This document shows, piece after piece, positions 45,345 to 53,708 of a DNA stretch of 64,000 bases. The position numbers and the translations under genes are program-made. This DNA is from Bosea sp. AS-1 (lineage in GTDB: Bacteria; Pseudomonadota; Alphaproteobacteria; Rhizobiales; Beijerinckiaceae): assembly GCF_002220095.1 (NCBI RefSeq), contig NZ_CP022372.1, positions 2,142,501 to 2,206,500 on the forward strand, given 5' to 3'. Positions within the stretch are counted from its first letter, which is position 1; every line of letters starts with the position of its first letter. The notes beneath the pieces were generated by a model, which was not told where the DNA came from, did no database searches, and saw only the letters and a list, made by a program, of their open reading frames with translations.

Positions 45345-48167
45345 ATGGAACAACCCATTGCACTGGCGCAGATTCCCGCCATCGACATCGCCGCCCTCGC
45401 TGATGACCTGCAGGACAAGATCGAGCAGGCGCGGCTTGCATCGCGGGACGATCCTTTCGGCAATCCGGTGCTGCGCGTCACGCTGTGGCTGACGCGCCTG
45501 ATGGATTCCGGCGAGCTTTCCATCGCAGCCGCGGGCGAGCTGGTGCGCCTGCTCGGACGCCAGGCTCTACGGCAGCGGGCAGGGCGGCTCGCGCATTATG
45601 TCGGGCTCGAGCAGGACGAGGCTGCGGCTTTCGACGCGATCGCCCAGCAGCAGGGAGAGGGCGCTACGTCCTTCGCGGCCTTCCGGGCGGCGGTCGAGCG
45701 GCCGCGCTTCGGCGCGGTCTTCACCGCCCACCCGACCTTCGGCATGCAGCGCCGGCTGGTCCATGCGCTGGCCGATCTCGCTTCGGGTGACGAAGCCGCT
45801 GCCGGCGCGGTCATCGGTGAGCCACAGCTCAGCTTCCGTCCCGACGGGCGCATCACCCTGCAGGACGAGTTCGAGCAGGCGCGCTTCGCCGTTCGGCATG
45901 CGCGCGACGCCATCGACCGGCTCAATGCCGCCTTCCTCGCCGAGGCACGGCGCCGCTGGCCGCAGGACTGGGTGCAACTGGCGCCGCGTCCGATCATTCT
46001 CGCCTCCTGGGTCGGCTGCGACACGGATGGGCGCACCGATATCGGCTGGTGGGACACGCTGCGCTATCGGCTGGAGTCGAAGGACGGGCAGTTCGCCCGC
46101 ATTCTCGAAAAACTGCCCGAGGTGGCGGCGACCGAGGCTTTGCGCAAGCGCGTCGGCGAAGCGCGCGACGCCGTCCGGCGGCAGCTCGCGCTTGCTCCGC
46201 CGATCGGTACGCAACCCTCGCTGGAAGCCTTGCAGGCTTTTGCTCTGGCACTCGTGCATGAGCGCGAGACCGCCATGCCGGATTCCTCGACCCTGCTCGC
46301 GGTGCTGGACGAGGCGCTGGCCGCCGCACCGGATGAAGAGACAAGACTGGTGCTGGCCTTGATCCGCGCCGGCGTCGTTGCGCATGGCGTCTCGATCGCG
46401 CTGCCGCATTTCCGGCTCAACGCCTCGCAGCTCCACAACGCCCTGCGCGGCGTCATCCCCTCCGATGGCGAGCCGGCGGAGCCGGCCGAGCGGCGCGCCT
46501 TTCTCGCCGCCGCCAATGCGGCGCTCGGCAAGATCGAGCCGGTCGGCGTGGATTTCGGGGCGCTTGCGGCCGAGCGGGCCTCGGCGGCGCGGATGATGAT
46601 GACGATCGCGCAGATCGTGAAGCATGTCGACGGTTCGCGGCCGGTGCGCTTCCTGATCGCGGAGACGGAGACCGGTTACACGCTTCTCTGCGCCTTGTGG
46701 CTGGCGAGCCGCTTCGGCATTGCCGACAAGGTCGAGATCTCGCCGCTGTTCGAGACCTCGGATGCGCTGGAGCAGGGGCCGCGCATCATCGACGAGGCGC
46801 TGCGCAGCCCGCATTTTCGCGATTACCTCAAGCAACATGGCCGGCTCTGCATCCAGTTCGGCTATTCCGATTCCGGCCGCTATATCGGGCAGGTCGCCTC
46901 GACCTTCTGGGTCGAACGCTTGCGCATCCGCATCTGCGAGCTGCTCGCGCGCTACGAGCTCACCGGTGTCGAGCTCGTCATCTTCGACACGCATGGCGAG
47001 TCGGTCGGGCGCGGCGCCCATGCCGACAGCCTCGCCGACCGGCTGGCCTATCTCGACCCACCCTATGCAAGGCAGGCTTTCGCAAAAGCGGGCATCGCCA
47101 CGGTGCGCGAGACCAGCTTCCAGGGCAGCGACGGCTATCTGCTGTTCGGCACGCCGCAGCTTGCGGGGGCGACCGTCGGCCGGATCGCGGAAGCGGTGTT
47201 CGAGGCACCGCAAGCCGGGGACGATCCGATCTATGACGAGCCGGATTTCGCCAGCGAGTTCTTCCAGACCGTGCGGGAGGAGATGAACGCACTGGTCGAC
47301 GATCCCGGCTATGCCGCGCTGATCGGCACCTTCGGCCCTTCGCTGCTCGACAAGACCGGCTCGCGCCCGGCGGCGCGCCAGACCGAGGGGGCAGGGCCGG
47401 CGCGTATCCGCCATCCCCGCGAATTGCGGGCCATTCCCAACAACGCCATCCTGCAGCAGCTCGGCTGGATGGCGAACAGCTTGCACGGCGTCGGCCATGC
47501 GGCGGCGCGCGCGCCCGACATCTTCAGCGCGATGCGCGAGCAATCCGACCGTTTCGACCGGGCCTACCGGCTCGCCGCCCATGCGATGGGCCATAGCGAT
47601 CTCGACGTGCTGCGCGCCTATCTCGACTCGCTCGACCCGGGAAGCTGGTTCGACCGGGCCCGGCGGACGGTGAAGGAAGGACGGCGCGAGGAACTGCTCG
47701 TCGTCGCCGAGGCGCTGTCGCGGCTGGAGCTTGCGCCGGCGCTGCGGCGGTTGTTCTGGCGCCTGTCTTCCGATGCGTTGAAGCTCCGGGCAACCGCGGA
47801 CGATGTCCCGCGCATGCCGGTCAGGCTCGCGGCGCTGCACGCGCTCCGGCTCGCCGCCATGCATCGGATCTGGCTCAAGGCAGCGCATATCCCGGATTTC
47901 CGGCCGCATGCCGGGCTGACGCGCGAGGCGCTGTTCGAGCGCCTGCTCAGGCTCGACCTGCCGGCCTCGCTCGCATTGCTGGCCGAGATCTTCCCGCGCG
48001 ATCCCGACCCGACCATCGGGCTCGATTTCGGCGAGCCGCCCGGTCCGCGCGAGGAAGGCACCTATGAGGCGCTGCATCGCGACGTGCTGACGCCGATGAG
48101 CGAGCTGTTCGCGTTGATCCGCGAGATCTCGGGCGCGATCCAGCACGAGATCGGGGCGTTCGGGTAG
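45345..48167 (+). CDS. ppc: Divergent phosphoenolpyruvate carboxylase
   Basis: PEP carboxylase makes oxaloacetate from PEP and bicarbonate. The 940-residue product keeps FTAHPT (about 128; catalytic His), SWVGCDTDGR (about 222), FGYSDSGRYIGQ (about 507; the usual Lys is Arg), and GSRPAAR plus LRAIPNNAILQQLGWMANSL with HGVG (about 675-720). It departs from the family at the catalytic loop, HGESVGRGA instead of HGRGGTVGRGG, so one of the two loop arginines is lost, and it ends AIQHEIGAFG without the C-terminal RNTG/QNTG. A real member of the family, but perhaps with altered activity. Confidence 0.85.
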   Translation: MEQPIALAQIPAIDIAALADDLQDKIEQARLASRDDPFGNPVLRVTLWLTRLMDSGELSIAAAGELVRLLGRQALRQRAGRLAHYVGLEQDEAAAFDAIAQQQGEGATSFAAFRAAVERPRFGAVFTAHPTFGMQRRLVHALADLASGDEAAAGAVIGEPQLSFRPDGRITLQDEFEQARFAVRHARDAIDRLNAAFLAEARRRWPQDWVQLAPRPIILASWVGCDTDGRTDIGWWDTLRYRLESKDGQFARILEKLPEVAATEALRKRVGEARDAVRRQLALAPPIGTQPSLEALQAFALALVHERETAMPDSSTLLAVLDEALAAAPDEETRLVLALIRAGVVAHGVSIALPHFRLNASQLHNALRGVIPSDGEPAEPAERRAFLAAANAALGKIEPVGVDFGALAAERASAARMMMTIAQIVKHVDGSRPVRFLIAETETGYTLLCALWLASRFGIADKVEISPLFETSDALEQGPRIIDEALRSPHFRDYLKQHGRLCIQFGYSDSGRYIGQVASTFWVERLRIRICELLARYELTGVELVIFDTHGESVGRGAHADSLADRLAYLDPPYARQAFAKAGIATVRETSFQGSDGYLLFGTPQLAGATVGRIAEAVFEAPQAGDDPIYDEPDFASEFFQTVREEMNALVDDPGYAALIGTFGPSLLDKTGSRPAARQTEGAGPARIRHPRELRAIPNNAILQQLGWMANSLHGVGHAAARAPDIFSAMREQSDRFDRAYRLAAHAMGHSDLDVLRAYLDSLDPGSWFDRARRTVKEGRREELLVVAEALSRLELAPALRRLFWRLSSDALKLRATADDVPRMPVRLAALHALRLAAMHRIWLKAAHIPDFRPHAGLTREALFERLLRLDLPASLALLAEIFPRDPDPTIGLDFGEPPGPREEGTYEALHRDVLTPMSELFALIREISGAIQHEIGAFG

Positions 48168-48286
48168 CGCCTGCCCATCCTCTCCGGGACATGGCTGGAG
48201 GCTTCGAGCGAGCCAAGCGTTGCAACCCGCGCCGATGCCACTACGTTGACCGGCCAAGGAAACGCCGACCGGGAGACGAGCCAGGC

Positions 48287-49852
48287 ATGGCCGCCACCAC
48301 CTTCGACGCCGCAGCCGCACGAATTACCGTCTTTCGTGCCTTGCTCCAGACCATTGCGCAGCATGGCAAGAGCCGCGTCGCGCTGGAGGACCCGGAACGC
48401 CAGCCGATCACCTATGGCCGGCTCGTGCTCGGCGCGCTGGTGCTCGGACGCAAGCTCGCGGCGCTGACACAGGAGCGCGAGCATGTCGGCGTGCTATTAC
48501 CGAACATGCAGGGCATGGCGGTGACGCTGTTCTCGCTCCTCGCCTATGGGCGGGTGCCGGCGATGCTGAACTTCACCGCCGGCGTCCGGAACCTGCGGGC
48601 GGCAGGGGAGCTGGCGCAGCTCAAGACCATCGTCACCTCGCGCCGCTTCGTCGAGAAGGGCGAACTCGACGAGGAGATCGCCGCGCTCGGCGAGGGGCGG
48701 CGCGTGATCTATCTGGAAGACGTCCGCAAGCAGGTGACGAGCTTCGACAAGGCCTGGGGGGCGTTGCAGAGCCTCGCGCCCGGGCTGGTGCACAAGCGCT
48801 ACGAGGCCAAGCCCGACGACCCGGCCGTGATCCTCTTCACCTCCGGCACCGAGGGCACGCCGAAAGGCGTCGTGCTGAGCCATGCCAACCTCGTCTCGAA
48901 CGCAAGGCAGGTCTTCGCCCATGCCGGCGGGGCGATCTCGGAGCGGGACATCTTCATGAACCCGCTCCCGGCCTTCCACTCCTTCGGGCTGACGGCCGGA
49001 ATGCTGGTGCCGCTGCTGCACGGCATGAAGGTCGTGCTCTATCCGAGCCCGCTGCACTACAAGCAGGTGCCGAAGCTGATCCGCGACATGAGGGCGACCT
49101 TCCTGCTCGCGACCGACACTTTTCTGCAAGGGTACGCCCGCGCCTCCGACAAGGACGACCTCACCAGCGTCCGCTTCGTCGTCGCAGGCGCCGAGCGGGT
49201 CAAGGCCGAGACGAAGCGGATGTGGGAGCCTTATGGCACCACGATCCTCGAAGGCTATGGCTGCACGGAATGCTCGCCGGTGATCGCGGTCAACACGCCG
49301 CAGGCGATGCGCGAGGGCACGGTCGGCAAGTTGCTGCCGGGTCTCGAAGCCGCGCTCGACCCTGTCGAAGGCATCCAGGAGGGCGGGCGGCTGCGGCTGC
49401 GCGGGCCGAACGTCATGGCGGGCTATCTCGACCCGGCGCAGCCAGGCAGGATCGTGCCGCCGGAGGGGGGCTGGCATGATACCGGCGACATCGTTGTGAT
49501 CGAGGACGGCTTCGTCGCGATTCGCGGCCGGGCCAAGCGTTTCGCCAAGCTCGGTGGCGAGATGATCTCGCTCGCCGCGGTCGAGACGATGATCGCAAAG
49601 CTCTGGCCGGACCAGAATCATGTCGTCGTCGGCCTGCCCGATCCGCGCAAGGGCGAGCAGCTCATCCTGGTGACGGAAAAGCCGGATGCCGACCGTGCGG
49701 CCCTGTTGGAGGGCGCGAAGGCGCAGGGTTTCCCCGAACTCTGGGTGCCGCGCGCGATCCTGGTGACGCAGGCGATTCCCGTGCTGGGCAACGGCAAGAT
49801 CGACTATGGCGCGACGCGCGAGCTTGCCGCCTCACGCCGATCGCTGCTGTAA
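48287..49852 (+). CDS. AMP-binding acyl-activating enzyme (Aas C-terminal type)
   Basis: A 521-residue adenylate-forming enzyme that links a fatty acid to CoA or ACP. Motifs: P-loop ILFTSGTEGTPKGVVLSHAN (about 182-201), NPLPAFHSFGLTAGMLVPLL, GYGCTECSPVIAVN (about 322), GWHDTGDIVVIEDGFVAIRG (about 398-417) and the final catalytic Lys in PVLGNGKIDY. The sequence resembles the acyl-ACP synthetase half of Aas, but here without the PlsC acyltransferase and MFS parts. Start ATG at 48287; upstream frame is Arg-rich and non-family. Confidence 0.87.
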   Translation: MAATTFDAAAARITVFRALLQTIAQHGKSRVALEDPERQPITYGRLVLGALVLGRKLAALTQEREHVGVLLPNMQGMAVTLFSLLAYGRVPAMLNFTAGVRNLRAAGELAQLKTIVTSRRFVEKGELDEEIAALGEGRRVIYLEDVRKQVTSFDKAWGALQSLAPGLVHKRYEAKPDDPAVILFTSGTEGTPKGVVLSHANLVSNARQVFAHAGGAISERDIFMNPLPAFHSFGLTAGMLVPLLHGMKVVLYPSPLHYKQVPKLIRDMRATFLLATDTFLQGYARASDKDDLTSVRFVVAGAERVKAETKRMWEPYGTTILEGYGCTECSPVIAVNTPQAMREGTVGKLLPGLEAALDPVEGIQEGGRLRLRGPNVMAGYLDPAQPGRIVPPEGGWHDTGDIVVIEDGFVAIRGRAKRFAKLGGEMISLAAVETMIAKLWPDQNHVVVGLPDPRKGEQLILVTEKPDADRAALLEGAKAQGFPELWVPRAILVTQAIPVLGNGKIDYGATRELAASRRSLL

Positions 49853-49868
49853 TGCCACAATTGTAATT

Positions 49869-50537
49869 ATGTTGCACCGCATGATGATCCCGGCCTCCAT
49901 TCTCGCCACGCTGCGCATCGCCACGCTCGCCCCCGTCCTGTCGCTGGCGGGGCCGGCCGATCTGGCGGCGCAGTCGCCGGGGGCGGTCTATGTCCGGCGC
50001 GACGAATGCATCGAGGCCGGCAAGCTCACGGCCGAGCAGTGCGAGTTCGCCTACCGCAATGCGCGGGCCGAATTCCTGCAGAAGTCCCCGCGCTATGCCT
50101 CGCGCGCAGCGTGCGAGCGCAACCACAAGCGTTGCGGCGCCCAGATGATCTCGGCGGGCGGGTGGGAATCCTTCGGCAAGGGCGGCGCGACCTATGTGCC
50201 GCGTTTCGTCGGTGTCAGGGTGACGGGCGAGGGCACTGGTGCCCGCGCCCTGCCGGTGGTCGAGGGCAAGACGGTGGTCGCTTTCGCCGGTCGGCCGGTC
50301 TCGGAGCTTCAGGACAAGGTCGCAGGGCAGCGGGGCGTGGTCGGGCTCGTCAGCAATGTCGGGCGCGGGGCGCACCGGCATGCGGGGCAGTCTTCCGGTG
50401 CCACCGCCAAGAGCGGCGACCGCGACGACACGGTGCGCGTGCCGATGAAGGAGGAGCCGATCGGCGCGAACGTTCCGCCGGGGCTCTATGTCGATCCCGA
50501 CGGGATCGAATGGTACAAGCCGACCCGCCCACATTGA
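49869..50537 (+). CDS. DUF1190 family secreted protein
   Basis: A 222-residue exported protein with an N-terminal signal (IPASILATLRIATLAPVLSL, cleavage near ADLAAQS). The DUF1190/YgiB-like region has DECIEAGKLTAEQCEFAYRN, SPRYASRAACERNHKRCGA with four Cys that probably pair in the periplasm, and later a Gly/Ser/Thr-rich tail ending GLYVDPDGIEWYKPTRPH. Function unknown. It starts 16 bases after the acyl-activating gene. Confidence 0.8.
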   Translation: MLHRMMIPASILATLRIATLAPVLSLAGPADLAAQSPGAVYVRRDECIEAGKLTAEQCEFAYRNARAEFLQKSPRYASRAACERNHKRCGAQMISAGGWESFGKGGATYVPRFVGVRVTGEGTGARALPVVEGKTVVAFAGRPVSELQDKVAGQRGVVGLVSNVGRGAHRHAGQSSGATAKSGDRDDTVRVPMKEEPIGANVPPGLYVDPDGIEWYKPTRPH

Positions 50538-50560
50538 CGGCGCTTCTACCGGAAGCTTGG

Positions 50561-50643
50561 TGCGGACGGCGGGGATCGAACCCGCATAGCCAAAGGCTGA
50601 GAGATTTTAAGTCTCTTGCGTCTACCAGTTTCGCCACGTCCGC
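50561..50643 (-). tRNA. tRNA-Leu (anticodon UAA)
   Basis: On the minus strand the 83-base sequence begins GCGGACG and ends with the complementary CGTCCGC plus discriminator A. The D-arm contains CTGGTAGACGC, the anticodon stem-loop reads AGAGACTTAAAATCTCT with TAA in the loop, a long variable arm forms AGCC-TTT-GGCT, and the T-arm is GCGGGTTCGATCCCCGC. The long variable arm and TAA identify tRNA-Leu. CCA is not encoded. Confidence 0.96.
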
Positions 50644-50697
50644 ACGGTTCGAGCGGTAGCGGGCCGGGGCGCACGATGCAAGCGCGGCAGAAGCCGG

Positions 50698-51351
50698 TCA
50701 GCGGCGCCGGAAGATCAGGCTGAGATTGTTCGCCGGCATCTCGACGATTTCGGGCGCGGTGAAGCCGTTGGCTTCGGCCAGGGCGGTGACAGCGCCGAGG
50801 TCGCGCAGGCCCCATTCCGGATTGCGGCTGCGCAGGCTCTCGTCGAAGGCGGCGTTGCCGGGTTCCAGCGGGCGGCCCGGCCGGCGGAACGGACCATAGA
50901 GATAGAGCACGGCGCCGCTTGCGAGCATCGCTCCGGCTTTCTCGAAAAGCCCCTCGGCCGCAGCCCAGGGCGCGATGTGGATCATGTTGATGCAGAGGAT
51001 CGCTGCCGGGACGAGCGCGGGCCGGGTGTCGCCGCTGGCATCGAGTTCGAGTGGCGGGCGAATATTGGCGAGCCCGCTTTCGGAGATCCAGGCGGCAATG
51101 CTGGCGCGCGCCTCCGGGCTCGGGTCGCTCGGCTGGAAGGTCAGGGACGGGAGCGCCTGTGCGAAATGCAGAACATGCTCGCCCGAGCCGCTGGCGATCT
51201 CGAGGACGAGGCCCTCCCGGGGGAGAACGTCGCGCAGCACGGCGAGGATCGCGTCCCGGTTGCGCTGGGCCGAGGGCGCATGCAGGCGGGCGTCGCCCTC
51301 GGGATGGGCGGCTTCGGACGGCTTCCAGAAGCTCGGCTTGGCGGTGGTCAT
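50698..51351 (-). CDS. DUF938 class I methyltransferase-like protein
   Basis: The 217-residue product has the DUF938 pattern: HAPSAQRNRDAILAVLRDVL, SAM motif LVLEIASGSGEHVLHFAQAL (about 50-69), LTFQPSDPSPEARASI, CINMIHIAPWAAAEGLF and YLYGPFRRPGRPLEPGNAAF. SAM-dependent methyl transfer is likely; the substrate is unknown. The ATG at 51351 leaves a short N-terminus; an alternative 11 codons upstream exists. Confidence 0.85.
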   Translation of the reverse strand: MTTAKPSFWKPSEAAHPEGDARLHAPSAQRNRDAILAVLRDVLPREGLVLEIASGSGEHVLHFAQALPSLTFQPSDPSPEARASIAAWISESGLANIRPPLELDASGDTRPALVPAAILCINMIHIAPWAAAEGLFEKAGAMLASGAVLYLYGPFRRPGRPLEPGNAAFDESLRSRNPEWGLRDLGAVTALAEANGFTAPEIVEMPANNLSLIFRRR

Positions 51352-51464
51352 GAGGACGCCTCGCGAATCTTGGGTCGCCCCCATCGCTTTGGGGACGCAA
51401 TACGCTATAAGGGGGCCGGAAGCAGGCCGCCATATGACGCGGCTTTGCAGATTGCAGGCTGGTT

Positions 51465-52745
51465 TTGTTAACCGAAATCCTGATCGTCGTGGTGCTGACC
51501 GTGGTCAACGGTCTGCTCTCCATGTCGGAACTCGCCGTCGTCTCCTCGAGGCCGGCTCGGCTCAAGGTTCTCAGCGATCAGGGTAACAGGGGCGCAGCGA
51601 CCGCAATGCGTCTCGCCGAAGATCCGGGCCGCTTCCTCTCGACCGTCCAGATCGGCATCACGCTCGTCGGCGTCCTGTCCGGCGCCTTCTCCGGCGCCAC
51701 CCTCGGCACGCGCCTGTCGGGGTGGCTCGGCACGCATGGCTTCTCGCCATCGGCGGCCGACACGCTCGGCGTCGGCATCGTCGTCGTCGCCATCACCTAT
51801 CTGTCGCTGATCCTCGGCGAGCTCGTGCCGAAGCAGATCGCCCTACGCGATCCGGAGCGCGTCGCCGCCCGTGTCGCGCCAGCGATGTCGCTGCTCTCCC
51901 GGATCGGCGCGCCGCTGGTCTTCCTGCTCGACATCTCGGGCAAGACCGTGCTCGCCCTGCTCGGGCAGAAGGGCGAGTCCGAGGAGCGGGTGACCGAAGA
52001 GGAGGTCCGCACCATCATCGCCGAGGCGGAGACAGCCGGCGTGCTGGAGCGCGACGAGCGCGAGATGATCGCCGGCGTCATGCGCCTTGCCGACCGCTCG
52101 GCGCGCGCGCTGATGACGCCGCGTCGCGAGGTCGAGGTCATCGACCTGTCCGACGAGCTCGACGAGATTCGCGCGCAGCTCCGCGAGACCCGCCGCTCAC
52201 GGCTGCCGGTGCAGGACGGTGAGTCGGATTCGATCGTCGGCGTCGTCGTGGTCAAGGATCTGATCGATTTCCTCTCGCAGGGCGGGACGATGGAGGAGCT
52301 GCGCAAGCATGTGCAGGAGACCCCGATCGTGATGGACACGGCGGATTCGCTGCATGTCCTGCGCGAGATCCGCTCCAGCCGCGTGCATATGGCGCTGGTC
52401 TTCGACGAGTACGGCCATTTCGAGGGCATCATCACGCCCGGCGACGTGCTCGAGGCGATCATCGGTGCCTTCCAGGAGGAGGAGGAGAGCGAGCCCGCGG
52501 TCGTGGCGCGGCCGGACGGCTCCTACCTCGTCGCCGGCTGGATGCAGGCCGACGAGTTCTCCTCGGAATTCGGCATCCCGATGCCGCGTGACGCCGATTT
52601 CCAGACGGTCGCCGGCTTCATCCTGGCCGAGATGAACCGCCTGCCCAATGTCGGCGAGACCTTCGACAAGGACAATTGGCGCTTCGAGGTGGTCGATCTC
52701 GACGGGCGCCGGATCGACAAGATCCTGGTCAGCCCGATCGAGTGA
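51465..52745 (+). CDS. CNNM/CorC (hemolysin) family transporter-like protein
   Basis: A 426-residue membrane protein. Residues ~1-190 form the DUF21/CNNM transmembrane domain (VNGLLSMSELAVVSSRPARL, TVQIGITLVGVLSGAFSGAT, SLILGELVPKQIALRDPERV). Residues ~205-330 hold paired CBS domains (LMTPRREVEVIDLSDELDEI, MALVFDEYGHFEGIITPGDV), and ~345-425 is the CorC_HlyC domain (VAGWMQADEFSSEFG, VAGFILAEMNRLPNVGE). Such proteins act in Mg2+/Co2+ handling. The earliest start is a TTG at 51465. Confidence 0.9.
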   Translation: MLTEILIVVVLTVVNGLLSMSELAVVSSRPARLKVLSDQGNRGAATAMRLAEDPGRFLSTVQIGITLVGVLSGAFSGATLGTRLSGWLGTHGFSPSAADTLGVGIVVVAITYLSLILGELVPKQIALRDPERVAARVAPAMSLLSRIGAPLVFLLDISGKTVLALLGQKGESEERVTEEEVRTIIAEAETAGVLERDEREMIAGVMRLADRSARALMTPRREVEVIDLSDELDEIRAQLRETRRSRLPVQDGESDSIVGVVVVKDLIDFLSQGGTMEELRKHVQETPIVMDTADSLHVLREIRSSRVHMALVFDEYGHFEGIITPGDVLEAIIGAFQEEEESEPAVVARPDGSYLVAGWMQADEFSSEFGIPMPRDADFQTVAGFILAEMNRLPNVGETFDKDNWRFEVVDLDGRRIDKILVSPIE

Positions 52746-52874
52746 CGCGGCCGCCGGCATTGACGCCGGTGGCGCCTCCATGATCTAGTTCTGGCAAGGG
52801 GTTCCTCGCGACGACCCCGTGAGGCTTCGGCCCAATGCTCGCGTCCAGCTTCCTTGTCTAAGGATGGACGCATC

Positions 52875-53708
52875 ATGTCTTCCAACGAACAGATTTCGGT
52901 TGCGCAGCTCTCGCGGCTCATCGGCAGGCCCGATGCGCCGGTGATCATCGATGTGCGGATCGACGAGGACATCGCCGCCGATCCTGTCTTCCTGCCCACG
53001 GCGACGCGCCGTGACTACCGTACCGTTGCGGCATGGGCCCCGGCCTATGCCGAGCAGCAACGGGTCATCGTCGTCTGCCATCAGGGTCTCAAGCTCAGCG
53101 AGGGCGTGGCAGCCTGGCTGCGTCAGGTCGGCGTCCCTGCGGAAAGCCTCGAAGGTGGGCATCTCGCCTGGCGGGAGGCCGGCGGGCTCGTGATCTCGCC
53201 GGAGCATCTGCCGCCGCCCGGACCGTCCGGCGGCAGTGTCTGGGTGACGCGGGCGCGGCCCAAGATCGATCGCATCGCCTGCCCCTGGCTCATTCGCCGC
53301 TTCGTCGACCGCAAGGCCGTCTTCCTCTTCGTCGCCGCCACCGAGGTCGAGGCGGTGGCGGAGCGCTTCGGCGCCACGCCCTTCGACGTCGAGAACGTGT
53401 TCTGGAGCCATCGTGGCCCGCGCTGCACCTTCGATGTGATGATCGAGGCGTTCGGTCTGGCGTCGCCGGCACTCGACAGGCTCGCCCGTATCGTGCGGGC
53501 CGCCGATACCGCGACGCTGGAAGCCGAACCGCAGGCGGCCGGACTGCTGGCAGCCTCGCTCGGGCTGTCGCGCATGTTCAAGCATGATCTCGACCAGCTT
53601 GAGGCCGGCATGCTGCTCTACGATGCCTTCTACCGCTGGTGCCGGGACGCCAGCGAAGAAACCCATAACTGGCCCTCCGCACGCCCGGCTTCGGAGCCCC
53701 ACCGATGA
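52875..53708 (+). CDS. Rhodanese domain fused to ChrB-type chromate resistance domain
   Basis: A 277-residue two-domain protein. Residues ~10-108 are a rhodanese domain (QLSRLIGRPDAPVIIDVR, active-site loop VVCHQGLKLSEG with the catalytic Cys, LEGGHLAWREAGG). Residues ~120-265 match the ChrB C-terminal domain (WVTRARPKIDRIACPWLIRR, FDVENVFWSHRGPRCTFD, GMLLYDAFYRWCRD). ChrB proteins regulate or assist chromate efflux. Its stop overlaps the chrA-like start by four bases. Start ATG at 52875; a TTG/GTG-type start seven codons earlier is less likely. Confidence 0.88.
   Translation: MSSNEQISVAQLSRLIGRPDAPVIIDVRIDEDIAADPVFLPTATRRDYRTVAAWAPAYAEQQRVIVVCHQGLKLSEGVAAWLRQVGVPAESLEGGHLAWREAGGLVISPEHLPPPGPSGGSVWVTRARPKIDRIACPWLIRRFVDRKAVFLFVAATEVEAVAERFGATPFDVENVFWSHRGPRCTFDVMIEAFGLASPALDRLARIVRAADTATLEAEPQAAGLLAASLGLSRMFKHDLDQLEAGMLLYDAFYRWCRDASEETHNWPSARPASEPHR

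Noticed and set aside
45567..48320. A 917-codon open frame antisense to ppc
   Set aside because: GC-rich shadow frame: rich in Arg, Gln, Asp and Leu with no domain, while the plus strand encodes recognisable PEP carboxylase motifs throughout.
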